Shown: positions 39,116 to 50,667 of the stretch, one piece after another
Position numbering within the stretch: position 1 is the first letter of the stretch
How the letters are laid out: the number at the start of each line of letters is the position of its first letter
DNA from: Helicoverpa zea
Taxonomy: Eukaryota > Arthropoda > Insecta > Lepidoptera > Noctuidae
Direction of reading: 5' to 3'
Length of the DNA: 64,000 nucleotides
Assembly: GCF_022581195.2 (NCBI RefSeq)
Contig: NC_061458.1
Coordinates: forward strand, 12,834,001 to 12,898,000
Notes under the pieces: model-generated
Databases searched by the model: none
The model's input: the letters and a program-made list of their open reading frames with translations, nothing else
What the model was told of the DNA's origin: nothing
Translations under genes and position numbers: made by a program

Positions 39116-39247
39116 TTTAAATTACCACAAAAAATAAAAGAATACGACTTGACCACATTTAAACGAGCACTTAGAGCCCTCTTGGTCAAAAATTGTTACT
39201 ACACCATTAATGATTTTTTAAATGACAATAACTTAGAAACACCTTGA
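39116..39247 (+). pseudogene. LINE ORF2 C-terminal fragment
   Basis: Forty-four codons reading FKLPQKIKEYDLTTFKRALR and later KNCYYTINDFLND before a TGA. This matches the recurring C-terminal tail of lepidopteran non-LTR retrotransposon polymerases (LP..I......FK..L...L....YY...EFL). It is located in intron 3 of P-like gene 1, together with dispersed repeat pieces at about 39,655-39,910. Confidence 0.6.
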
Positions 39248-42200
39248 CATACGCCCTGTTCTCCTAATATTACATACTTACTGTATCCTTACTTGTTATT
39301 GTGATGTGAATATTTTTATTTTTCTATCATAACTTTGACATTGTAATTAATTTTGTTTGTTGAAAATGCATTTAATTTGATTTTGTTGAATATTAATACA
39401 TGAAAATTAATGTATGTGATTAATACTACAATCTTCATACCTGACATTACATTCATACGCCTTCTGAGGCAGATTTTGGTGGTACTAATTTTATTAAAAT
39501 TGTGAACATATTTAATACCCAACATGTATATGAATAAATAAATTAATTTGATTTGTGTCTTTTCTTTTTGTGTATAAGTCCGGGTCTTTATGAACAATTT
39601 CAACTTTCTAAAGTGTAGGCTAAGGCTAGTATTTTAATCTTTTTTAAGGGAGTTTGGTACTATAGGTTTCTTATATGCTATGTTGCTCGTGGATAATGTA
39701 GCTTTCGAATGGTGAAAGAATTTTTAAAAATGGTCCGGTAGTTTTTGAGCCTATTCATTACAAGTAAACAAAGTTTTCCTCTTTATAATATTAGTATAGA
39801 TTTTAAAAAAGAAAGTTCAGTTTTCGACTGAGTATGTATGTAGTAGCATTACATAGATATGTAGTATAGATATGTAGTATCACTATATATAAAACACAGT
39901 CGCTTTTCCTGTCCCTATGTCCCTTTGTACGCTTAATTTTCATAAAGAAAATAAAACCATAGAGGTGAAATATCTTACACCAACTAAATGCTCTTTACAT
40001 ATATATTTACGGACATACCCTGCTTCTTTATACCTACAGGTGATTTTTTTTTACCAGATTGTATTGATTGAAAAAGTCAAGGCTTTGAAAAACAAATGTC
40101 TCACACAGCAGAAAACAATTAAACGTCTCAACGAGACGATTCGAAGGCGTAACAAAAAGATAGCCAATTTAGCAGATATTGTAGAAGATCTTAAGAGAAA
40201 AAATTGTGTCAACAGTGAACAAGCTGTAGCTATTGAAGATTTAGCGGGACCAAAAGACTTTTTGAAAAGGCAAGTTATGAAGTCTAAAGGTTTGCCTACA
40301 CCTCGTATGTACTCCGAAGAAATCAGAAAGTTTGCATTGACTTTACATTTCTTGTCCCCTAAAGCTTACAATTATATAAGGCAGACTTATAACACATGTT
40401 TACCCCATACAAGAACTTTATGCAAATGGTACCAACACGTTAATTGCGAACCTGGATTTACTAAAGAAGCATTTGACACATTAAAATTCAAGGTGCAGAG
40501 AAGTACCCGGCCTATAATATGCTCATTAGTTTTCGACGAAATGGCCATAAGAAAGTCTCTGACCTGGGATCCAAGAGATCAGATATTTCATGGTCGAGTT
40601 AATTTAGGACACAATCTAGATAGTGACTACCGAGGAAGCAAATCAAGTTCTAGTGGTCTTGTTGACAGCTATTAACGACTCGTGGAAAATTCCCATTGGT
40701 TATTTTTTCATAACAACCCTTACCGGCGAACAAAAGTATATTATTATTGGCACAGCTTTGAAGTTATGTCAAGAAATAGGCGTAAAGGTAGTTAGTATTA
40801 CTTGTGATGGACCTGCCGCAAATTTTAGCATGTTTACGTCATTTGGCTGTAATCTTTTCCGACAGCAAGATATTACCAGTTTTGAATATGGCACTCGCGT
40901 TCACGCTTTTATTGACCCTTGCCACGCGATAAAATTAATAAGAAATGCATTTGGCGAACTTAGAGTGTTCATAGACTCACTCGGGCGAAAGGTAGATTTC
41001 GAATATCTAGAAAAACTTCTTGAACTTCAAGAAAAACAGGGCCTCCATCTTGCTAATAAAATTAAAAAACCTCATATATTTTACCAAAAACAAAAAATGA
41101 AGGTAAAACTGGCGACACAGCTTTTTAGTAGCTCAGTAGCAGATGCACTTGATTACTGCCGTTGTGAACTAAAATTAAAACAATTTAAAAATTGTGATGG
41201 CACGGTGAATTTTATAAATTTAATGAACAACGTATTCGACGTATTAAACAGCCACTCCATCCGTCCCCCAGGATTCAAAAAAGCTATGTGTCCTGCCAAT
41301 ATTGGTTTAATATCTGCTCTATTTGAATGTGCGACAAATTACCTGAAAAGTTTAAAATTGCCATCAGGTGAACTTGTAATAAATTCCCGAAGAAAAACCG
41401 GCTTCATTGGTTTAATTGTTAATATGGAAAGCGCTTTGTCGCTTTATCGTTACCTGGTCGAAGACACAAAATTGCTCAAATACATCCCCCTCTATAAAGT
41501 CAGCCAAGATCATTTAGAGCTTTTTTTCTCGGCTGTGAGAGCTAGAGGGGGTTTCAACAATAATCCCAATGCTGTTCAATTTCGCGCAGCTTACAAAAAG
41601 TTATTAGTGAGAGCTGAGATTCGCGATGATGGCATTGGGAATTGTGCTCCACTAGAGCAAATTACTGTACTAAATTGCTCTAGTAAAAATCCGGTTTTAG
41701 CTATAAATGAATTGAGTGATAGAAAGAATTTCATAGATATCCCAGAGGATCATAGCGATTTGTACGATACGTATATGCAATACATTTTAAATACCACAGC
41801 TGAGACGTACTCTGATAAAGTCATCGAATATATATCTGGATACGTCGTTAAAAAGTTAATGCGTAGCATTAAATGTGACGTTTGTGTTTCATTATTAATT
41901 GGGGAGGAAGACATCAATAGCCTCATTTATGTAAAAACAAGAGGAGGGCTGAAATATGCCTCTTGTAGCGTCATAGATATAATTAAAAAAACAGAGAAAC
42001 TCGTGAAAACTCATTTAGATTGTAAAATTAAACCTGAAGTCTATTATCTATACATTTTTAAATTTATGTGTGAATTTTATGAAATTAATACTTTTTTTGA
42101 CTGTGATCCCAATCACAGTACTAACCACAAGTTCCTTTTGATCAAGTCAATAATTAAAACATTTTTAGATATAAGATTCAGATACTACGGTTGTAGAAGA

Positions 42201-42673
42201 ATTGAAAAACTGTCTCATAGACAGTTTTTTAATAAGCTTATATTGTTTAGAAATGAATAACTTTGCTCACCCCGTTTGGTTTATTATTTATTCTTGGGTC
42301 AAATTTAGTAATTCAAAATTCACCCTCTTCCTGTCAACCGATTAATCTGAAATTTTGTATACACCTTTAATTCCCATGACAATACAATATAGTAATATCA
42401 ATAACATTGTAAATCCAATATGGCCGCCGGCACAAAATTGTTTTGTACAATCGATTAATACATAATTAGCTCCATTTGCATTATATAACTTTCTCATGAA
42501 TAGCTTGAAAACGATTGTAAATTATTGTATTTTTTTTAAGAGAGTATCTACTTATGGCGTTTCTTGCGGATTCTTCTTCATAAGACCGAATCTTTGGCAC
42601 CCTGCAACTAGTCTGACGTGAAAGAACTTTCATAGGGCTATTTGAAATAATATCCATCCTCCATCCTCCGAGC

Positions 42674-43042
42674 CTTTTTCCCAAACTATGTTGGGGTCGG
42701 CTTCCAGTCTAACCGGATGTAGCTGAGTACCAGTGCTTTACAAGGAGCGACTGCCCTGCCTGACCTCCTCAACCCAGTTACCCGGGCAACCCAATACCCC
42801 TTGGTTAGACTGGTGTCAGACTTACTGGCTTCTGACTACCCGTAACGACTGCCAAGGATGTTCAATGACAGCCGGGACCTACAGTTTAACGTGCCATCCG
42901 AAACACAGTCATTGGTGTCTAAGATATACTTAGAAAGTACATACAAACTTAGAAAAGTTGCATTGGTACTTGCCTGACCTGGAATCGAACCCGCGCCCTC
43001 ATACTCGAGAGGTTGGTTCTTTGCCCACTAGGCCACCACGCT
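42674..43042 (-). repeat. tRNA-derived SINE
   Basis: On the minus strand the element starts GCGTGGTGGCCTAGTGGGCA and carries GGTTCGATTCC, i.e. RNA polymerase III A and B boxes in tRNA spacing. A body of about 300 bp ends in GACCCCAACATAGTTTGGG-like sequence. Related body fragments lie at 43,733-43,990, 55,330-55,470 and near 28,200. It is not a functional tRNA: no acceptor-stem pairing or CCA-side closure was found. Confidence 0.75.
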
Positions 43043-43208
43043 ATTTGAAATAATAAATAATTAATAATTACTTTGCCTGTGTTTTTTTTTTTCAAAGGTA
43101 TCACCCTACTGAAATAACTCCTCCCATTTGGTTGATGTTGTTGAGGTTATTAGTATCAGTGAAATTAATGTGATATAGTATCACATTAATATATATTAAT
43201 ATATATTA

Positions 43209-43431
43209 GTTCGGCCATTCAGAGAATGCGTTCCTGACACGTCGCGATTGAACTGACGACGTAACTACATTCATTGATTATTGATATAATAATGTTGTTT
43301 TAATGCTCCTCAATTGTTAAAACGGTAAACAACCAGCAAAAATATTTTTATCGTAACTGCAACGCCATTGCAAAGTTACGTCGTCAGTTCAATCGCGACG
43401 TGTCAGGAACGCATTCTCTGAATGGCCGAAC
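43209..43431. mobile_element. MITE with 58-bp perfect terminal inverted repeats
   Basis: Arms 43,209-43,266 and 43,374-43,431 are exact reverse complements, beginning GTTCGGCCATTCAGAGAATG, with a 107-bp AT-rich centre and a TA dinucleotide directly outside both ends (43,207-43,208 and 43,432-43,433). Length is 223 bp with no coding capacity. The TA target duplication suggests mobilisation by a Tc1/mariner-type transposase. Confidence 0.88.
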
Positions 43432-44104
43432 TATAGTTAGTTCTATGACGAAGAAATTATTTATACTCGGTTATTTTTATGCACCCAGTAAGACTCGTAC
43501 GTACTTCTAACTAGAATACAATATCGATATTTGTTGAATCCGGTAGCGGTACAACCCTAGTAATGGCAGCCATTTTAGTTACGACTGCAGACTGACAGTA
43601 GGTGTGCACGTTTTTTTCGTGACATTTCCTGTCCCTTTATTTATATGTCAATGGTTATTATGAATGATTATGACATTGACACAAAAGAAAAATAAATTTA
43701 GAAAGGGTATTAGGAAATTATATCATCTGCTTAGTCTTTTCGTAATTATGTTAGGGTCGGCTTGCAGAATGCAGTCTCACTTGATGCAGCTGACTACCAG
43801 TGTTTACGTGGAGCGACTGCCTATCTGACCTCTCAATTAACCTTGTTACCCGGACAATCCGATACCCCTTAATAAGACGCGGTATCAGACATTTACGGCT
43901 TCGGACTAACCGTTAATGACTAGATGACTGCCAAAAATAGAACGTTTAGTCCAGACGGTATCTAACAATGAAGATCCTAAGCATTTGCTTTAGCCGCTTT
44001 AGGTCCGGTGACCTACCTACTTATAAATATACCTAAAGGTAGGTAAATAGGTACACGTTACGTTTGAAGATGTAGAATATGTTGAGCTCATAAAAATAAA
44101 GAAT

Positions 44105-44764
44105 ACTAGCTTTTGCCCGCAACTTCGTTCGCGTGGAATAGTGACTACCAGCAGATTTTTGATTTGACCAATAGATGGCGCTATATGTCCGGAATAATTT
44201 TATTTTTATTTTTTTTTGTAATAAAAACTATCCTATGTCCTTTCTCAAGTTTCAAACTATGTCTGTACCAAATTTCACACAAATCGGTTCAGTAGTTTAG
44301 GCGTGAAGAAAAGACAGACAGACAGATAGACAGGGCCCCGATTCTCCTAAGTTAATAATGTCAAAATCGAATAGAAATCGAATCGCAATATGATCGTAAT
44401 AGCAGTTTTAACCATATCGGGCATTCTGCTAATAATAAAAGACCAATCGTATTCGATTGACATTTGATTGGTGTGCGATTGGTCTGCTATTTTGATGATT
44501 TTGGTCTATACGGTAGTTTGCTGTACAATCATTTTGCAATCGTAAATCATTTGCAGACAAAATGATTCATTATTGAATGACAGAAAAGGATAAAAACGTT
44601 TATTTCAAAGAAAAAATAGCGGAATGCCACATACGCTTCAATCGTAATCGAGTCGGGATTGGATCTCAGTCGAATCGAGTCGAAGGTCAATCGAATGGCG
44701 CTTAAGTAAAATTAGGAGAATCGGGCCCCAGAGTTACTTTCGCATTTATAATATTAGTTTGGAT
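44105..44764 (+). repeat. Dispersed repeat copy split by a MITE
   Basis: Same family as 30,275-30,529: it begins ACTAGCTTTTGCCCGCAACT and resumes after the insertion with AGTTACTTTCGCATTTATAA. The insertion lies in the GACAGACAGA tract. Confidence 0.85.
44334..44728. mobile_element. Nested MITE with GGSCCCGATTCTCCTAA ends
   Basis: The left end GGCCCCGATTCTCCTAA and the inverted right end GGGCCCGATTCTCCTAA differ at one position. The element is 395 bp, non-coding, and flanked by CAG on both sides (44,331-44,333 and 44,729-44,731). Removing it with one CAG restores the continuous sequence seen in the paralogous repeat copy in Moesin intron 8. A 3-bp target duplication is in keeping with a PIF/Harbinger-type element, though the superfamily is not proven. 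Confidence 0.85.
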
Positions 44765-44868
44765 GAATGGAATAGATATTTATTGACAAAAAGTAACATC
44801 AACGTTAACAACAAAAATATTTTAGGGTAATTAAGATTTTAGCATAATTACGGTGGGTGTAGGGTAAC

Positions 44869-45132
44869 GTGCAGTTTCATAAAAAAATAGGAATACACTT
44901 TTTCAATATAACACCGACACAGCGCTGTACGGCATCTTTACGAGCTGCAATAAACGCACAAAAATTAAGGGAAAATAGTCTTCCCATAAGGAAACTCTTC
45001 AATTCCAGTAGGTTCTTACCGTTACGTATGAAGTGTGAGAAAGATCCACGACTCCTAAAGTTTTATACACCACTGGATCCTAAAAAAAAAAGACAAGACA
45101 TGGGTCCTATGTATTTATATTCTGAGAAGTAG
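44869..45132 (+). other. Unassigned open frame of 87 codons
   Basis: A basic, protein-like frame (SLPIRKLFNSSRFLPLRM, ending MGPMYLYSEK and a stop). It is preceded by an in-frame stop a few codons upstream and has no clear start context. It sits where the last exons of the adjacent receptor gene should be, on the opposite strand. It could be a fragment of an inserted gene or processed copy; I do not recognise the family. Confidence 0.25.
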
Positions 45133-45306
45133 GTAAGCACCTTCTGTACAGACCTACAACTTTTTTTTCACTATGTAGGTAATTGATTTTTATACAAATC
45201 TATTAAAAACTACTTTTTAAACTCGATAATGATTTAGTTGTTTAATTTCTCGATATATGGAGCAATGTATAATGATGATCAGGTATATCATGAGGTGTGG
45301 AGCCAC

Positions 45307-47241
45307 CTGAGCCTGTTTTATCGCAAAGGTGACGAGCTTCCTCATTCGGACAGACGAATTCCCCTGGCAATGCTGCCAACCCGAACTATACATCGCTTCT
45401 GATATCTTCGATGCCTGTAATGTAAAATAAGTCAAATTCCAATTATTAATTCCGAGAGTAAAAACAAGAGATCTTCTCCTACCTCTATTGTGATATCACC
45501 ACCATTCCACATGAAAAATCCCAAGCTTATACATGTCGATACCGAAATTAAAAACATCATACAGAGTTGTGATGCGTTACGCTCTCCGCCCTGAAATAAC
45601 ATTCATGCCTAAAAGTTAGAAAATAAATAAGAGTACCTACTTCAGATTTCAGTGACAACTAAACATTGAAAACTACGAATTCGTAGCACTGCTACGGCGT
45701 AGCACGCGCGGCTACGAGAAATGTTTAAGTTTCGTTTCTCTAGAACAGATTATTTATGGTCTTGATCCCGAAGAGGTTGAAGTCTTTAAACCTTTTGCAT
45801 ACCCTCTCTCTATACCTAAGTTTATTATATAGAATCTTATATACTTAGATACCCACGAGTAAGGTAGCCAGTTCTGACATCAGCATCGCAAAGAACAAAA
45901 CCATTTCGATGGCCAAGATTTCTTTATTGACGTGCTGGTGCAGCTTCTTACACCTGAAGAAAAAAACAAAGGATGAAATTATATAAAAACATGTACAGAT
46001 ATTTAAATTGTTCAGATTCAGTCACTTACTACCACATATAGTTAACGGCACGGATAATGAGCTCTCGGCGGAAGAGTGGGGATCGCTTTGCGCACTGTAC
46101 ACTTAGGCAATAAACCAATAAATCACTTCTGCGCAGGTGAAGGTCAGGGCTCAATATCATTGCCGATGATTATACGCACTTGCCGTCATCCGTTTAGAAT
46201 TAATGGTGCACCAAAAATTTAAAATTAAACTGGATATGTTTAAGGGAAAATCTGCTTACCACAACGTCATATTATGCATCTTTATACCAATTTTAAATCC
46301 TTCCTCATATTTAATTTCCTTCTCCTGCTGACTCAATGAATCATCACTGAATATATCATCAAGACTATAGAAATAGCTCTGTAAGTTCCTGAACTGGTAG
46401 CATACAGCCACCATTTCAGTGAGGAGTAATGAGAAGGTGGTGAGGACCCTGGTGGCGATGGGGTTCAGCCAGCAAAAGTAGAAGAACACTCTCATGGCAC
46501 CAGCTAACGAGGAGTTGTCGTGGACATCGGGCCACGCTGGGACGATGGTGTTGAAATTTTCTCCTAGAACAAATTGATTAGGAAGAACAACACCCAATTA
46601 GAAATTGAGCTATTACTAATAGGGAATTTGATGTGGTTGCTCATAACAGTAGATTTAATACAAGGCCTCCGTGTATTAATGAGTAACATCTCTGGCTTAC
46701 TAGTGTTGCCTGATAGCCTACCAACAAAATACAAAAAAAAAACTCAACCTTTAGCAACAACCTCATAAAGAGCTCCAAACCCATAAGACGTATCCACAAT
46801 GAAGGCGATACTGTTCAACGTTATAGAGAACACTCTAATCTTCCTGATCATCTCCCGTTCCAACCTCGTATCATTATGCTGTTCCTTCAACACCACTGTC
46901 AGGTGATACAGGAGGTTCCTGATCTCCTCTTTGTAATATACGGAGATGTAATAGAAGACCAGGTTGCCCGGCAGTATGATGCTGAACATCAACCGATCAT
47001 TCGCCAACTTTTCCGTCAAATCCTTTTGAGTAAAATAAGACCCGAGCAAGAAAACAACGAAGAATAAACACAAAAAATCCATCACGTAGTTAATCTTTTT
47101 GTAAAATTTAATGAATCTTTTGGAAAATTTGACTTCTGATATCCAGAGGTCCGTTAATCCGATTAGAAAGAATATTGTGTTTAATTCGTCTAGAAATTTC
47201 GTCATTGCGTTCTCTTTAAAAGGTGGTATCGTTCTATTCAT
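45307..47241 (-). pseudogene. Odorant receptor (7tm_6), 3' end not found
   Basis: Exons 47241-46749, 46563-46260, 45953-45857, 45590-45483 and 45414-45307 join in frame, with the same phases as the other receptors of the cluster (1, 2, 0, 0, 0). Landmarks: SEVKFSKRFIKFY near the N-terminus, EQHNDTRLEREMIRKIR, YQFRNLQSYFYSLDDIF, LSQQEKEIKYEEGFKIGIK, GFFMWNGGDITIE, SSGWQHC and RMRKLV. By family knowledge this is a seven-transmembrane ligand-gated receptor subunit acting with Orco in sensory neurons. The last two exons, encoding the LGY..LSY and SSYS.FS..Y signature, are missing downstream of 45,307; the donor CAG|GTGGCT leads into repeat-rich DNA. About 370 residues remain. It is probably truncated, unless the terminal exons lie further away or are too diverged to see. 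Confidence 0.8.
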
Positions 47242-47617
47242 GTTGAATTTGCTCTTGTATTTCTTTTGCAAAATGTGTGTTTATGTTACAATGAACATGG
47301 ACCATTTTATACCTTTGCTAATTGCGTAACATCAAAGTAACAACTTAAATAACAGCCAGTTAATAACTTCAAAGAAATTACATCAAAGGCTTTTAAAGTT
47401 ACAATGTTATCATAATTTGATAAGTAATATGAAAACAAACAAGTTGTAATGTGCGAGGAATTTATTGCCAAATACTTGAAGGGTGCTCAACATTTATTTA
47501 TATAAATTGGTGACTTAAATACAATTTAAAACATTAATTATGCGAAGAATTCAAGAGTTGATTTGAGTTTAAATATTTTAAACGCACTGTCGACGAATGA
47601 AAAGTTAATTACTTATT

Positions 47618-49636
47618 TCAATAAAATACTGAAAAAAGGGAATATGACATCTTGACAATCTGAAAGAAAATATCAACAAATTAAAATCCATGCTTAATTG
47701 ACTGTAAATAATGTTCTAAAATCACCATACTAACCGCCACGTAGGTTTCGTAGGAGAATGTAAGATGACCGAATGCTTTCATTTCTATTTGCCTCTGGAA
47801 CAATATTTCACAATTGAATTGAATACCCCATATTTGTCTAAGGGAATGTTGGAGTGGAAATGACTATCGAGTTGCTAGGCTTCGTTCTATCTATTCCTAT
47901 CGTCCTAATCGTAATTATAAAAATTACTTATAGCTGGTACCTGATTATACTAAAATTACATTACTGCAAAATAACATATAACTCCTCTCACCTGTGCTTG
48001 CATCATGGCCAATACGACCAGTTTCCTGACACGAGACGAGCGGTGGTAACAGCATTGCCAGCCAGAGCCATACATAGCTTGCGGCAGATTAGAAGCCTGA
48101 AATAACAACTTTTTTTTTCTAGAATTGATCTATGAGCTCTTTAGTGTGGAAGTGGTGAAAGTCTATCCAGATTTCTGTATTCTTAGAGTACTTTTTGAGG
48201 ATTTAGGTACTATAAAAACCACCTAAGTTTTATATGTATATGAGTGTTTTGGTTTTATACCGACACTTAGTTAGATAAGCTACTAGCCTCAACAGACATG
48301 TCTCCGGCGGGCCACATGAAGTAGCCGAGGCCGACCAGCGCAGCAGCCACACGCGGCGCGTTCGACACCAACATCTTCAGGGTATGATCATCATTGTTCT
48401 ACAAAACGTTGCAGTACGAGGTGATCAGGTTTTAAAGTTGTCTGATTATGTACTCTAAAATTAAAAGTCTAATACCATCACATCTGGGAGAATAGAGATA
48501 AGGAGTCCACACCAGAGCAGCACGTGAGAACTAAACGTTATTTTGAAAACGCGCTGTGTCTCATCCACACACCTACAATCACAAAGATAAGTACATCAAA
48601 TAACTCAAAAAAGCATCTTGATAAAATAATCTAATGTCTCTTACCACAACGTAAGAGCATGCTGTTCAATCCCCCTCTTAAACTTGACCTCATACTTCAA
48701 TTCCTTCTCCTCCTGACTCAACTTCGTCTCTTCAAAAATCTTATTCAAATCTTCGAAGTAACTCTGCAGGTTCTTGTACTGCTGCGTGAGGCACAGCAGA
48801 ACAGTGTGGATGATGAGGAAAACGCCCATGTTGCGGACCACGTGGGCGAACCACACGAAGTAGACCACGACCCTGGTCAGTCCTGCGGGGAGTGACCGCT
48901 CCTCGATGTCCGGCCATGCTGAGATGCAGGTGATGAAGGTTGCGTCTGAGGAAAATAATGGACCTCAGTTCTGGTTGAAACCCAGATTCTAACAAAACAT
49001 CCAATCAATTACGTGGTTCAGTTTCATCATGGTAGATCAGACGTTAAAGCGTGATTGTTAAAATACAAAAACAAACTTCACATTTATAATATCGGGCTAC
49101 TTCTTAAGCCTACCCGTAGTGACAGCCAGATAACAATTATACAGCCCAACAAAAACCATATTGCAAACACACGACGAGAAAAATAATCCGTTGTGCAACC
49201 GAGACTGCTCCATCATCTCCCTTTCAGCTTGCTTATCATTGTGGTCCACCTTCAGAACTACCACCAGTTTATACAGGACTTTTCTGACGTCATCCTTGTA
49301 ACACAGGATCACGAAATGATAGAAAATGGTGATGATGGGAGCAGATGCCCCGTAGGCCAGTCTATCGGATTGCTGGCTCTCAGATAGATTCTTCTGTGTC
49401 CACAAAGATAGGGTACAAGAAAAACAGAATATGACCATGACCACATGTATTGCCATCATGGCTGGTCGATATATCTTGGTGAAGGTATCGGAGAAGTCCA
49501 CTTTGTTGACCCAGAAGTCTGGGCAGCAACACAGGAACCAGAACTTGTTGTACTTCTCGATCATTCTGGTCGTATCTGTTTCTGTGTACACCAGGGGCGT
49601 CATCAACACCTCCACTTTGTTTTTACAGCAATTCAT
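47618..49636 (-). pseudogene. Odorant receptor (7tm_6) with frameshift and GC donor
   Basis: Exons 49636-49114, 48946-48645, 48572-48476, 48398-48288, 48096-47992, 47794-47735 and 47659-47618. The exon plan is the same as the intact receptors and it ends with the family signature (MSYSLFSVFY). Landmarks: CCPDFWVNKVDFS, DHNDKQAEREMMEQ, QQYKNLQSYFEDLNKIF, LSQEEKELKYE, YFMWPAGDMSVE and SGWQCC. Two lesions: an extra base at about 48,900 (GAGGAAGCGG where one A fewer restores WPDIEERSLPAG) shifts exon 2 out of frame, and the exon-4 donor is GAG|GCTAGT instead of GT. Without the shift it would be about 412 aa. Exon 1 might start at a later ATG. Likely a recent pseudogene, although a sequencing error could explain the first lesion and GC-AG introns do exist. 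Confidence 0.85.
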
Positions 49637-50667
49637 TCTTCTAATTCTAGTTGGGTGACGAGCCTCAGAAGGTAGTTATTTATTATGTGTAACTAGGTAG
49701 TTTCGAAAGAAAAACTGTTGTTTGTATTATTGCTTTTATTTATGTTTAATTAATTGCATAATTTTATACTTGTAAAACGTCTTAGTGCATTGACGATAGA
49801 GTGTCGCAACTTTTCTTTGTATTAGGATACCTTACTTCTTCAACAGTATAAAATATTATTATGTCTTAAACAAAATCGTATTTAGGAACTCATAATATAC
49901 CTACTCACAAAATCATTCGTTTCATCACAGGTATCTACTGGTTTAATTGGCAGCAGTGTTTATCGATAAAGGGTCTCTAGTTGGCTCTAGATACATTTAT
50001 TTACAGAAGCAGTAGCTTTATGACTAACTAAAAAATCATGTAAAATCTGATGTCGAAAATCTGTAAAACGCATAAAAAGAGAAACATGGTGTATAGAAAA
50101 GCAATTAATAATTTATTATTTGTTAGCATTAAGTAGTTATAAAGAAACAACAATAGCTAACAACGAATGTGCGAATGTTTGCACTCCTTATTATAATTAA
50201 TGGGAATAGTCAAAGGGCAGCTAATGATACTAGTAGTGGCATTAACAACAATGTATTCTTAAGGACGCAGCTGGGAAAACTTCCAGGCTATTCGTTGAAA
50301 GAATTATGAGGAATAAAATTCCACTACCTTTTAATTTAGCTACCTCTACAGTTCCCATTATCTCAGACTTTTGGGAAAGAAATTACTAGCTAACTGCAGA
50401 TATAGCTTGCAAAATGAACAAGTATCAAGGTGACCGTGAACCTTAAAAGGGTAAAGTCAATGAAAATTATGTACAAGTTACTGACCTACGCTAATAACGC
50501 AGGATTAAAGATTTTAATAACTCTTAACCCTTTGATTGGGAGTGATTACGAAAACTGTTATAATTCACTCTACATAATAATAGTGAAATTAACTGAAATG
50601 CATGTGTACGTAGTGCTTCTGTTAGTATATAAAGCCAAATCTAGTCTTCATTGCCCAAATTCACAAA
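49637..50667. promoter_or_regulatory. Shared upstream region of divergent receptor genes
   Basis: About 1 kb of AT-rich DNA between the head-to-head starts at 49,636 (minus) and 50,668 (plus). It must contain the promoters of both; a TATATAAA-like stretch lies near 50,628 (AGTATATAAAGC), about 40 nt upstream of the plus-strand ATG. No gene is seen. Confidence 0.4.

Larger units (their letters stand above)
37803..42260 (+). pseudogene. THAP9 / P-element-like transposase gene 1, one frameshift
   Basis: Exons 37803-37873, 38415-38589, 38706-38888 and 40058-42260. Exons 1-2 encode a complete THAP domain: CCIVKC, RFP, the Trp in KWLEAIGEE, CSLHFED and the closing SVPTLF. Exon 3 is basic and charged. 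Exon 4 starts with a coiled coil (KNKCLTQQKTIKRLNE), then the P-element transposase core. Candidate RNase H-like catalytic residues are VFDEM (about D303), TCDGPAAN (about D393) and DHLELFFSAVRARGG (about E630), spaced as in the family; DPCHAIKLIRN fits the GTP-binding insertion. Full length would be about 876 aa, close to THAP9. One extra base near 40,625-40,628 shifts the frame; everything after it is open to the stop at 42,258. Either a young pseudogene or a sequence error. No terminal repeats were seen. Introns carry LINE and SINE pieces. Confidence 0.88.
42261..45300. other. Repeat-dense intergenic region
   Basis: Between P-like gene 1 and the receptor cluster. It contains a tRNA-derived SINE, a 58-bp-TIR MITE, a diverged SINE-body copy (about 43,733-43,990), a dispersed repeat split by a second MITE, and a single unassigned open frame at 44,869-45,132. 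No other gene is visible. Confidence 0.8.

Noticed and set aside
42964..43042. Possible tRNA gene on the minus strand
   Set aside because: A and B boxes are present but the cloverleaf does not close and a long SINE body follows; same for 58,250-58,320.
43165..43196. AT-rich palindrome ATTAATGTGATA/TATCACATTAAT beside the MITE
   Set aside because: Short and AT-rich; could easily arise by chance and has no associated element ends.
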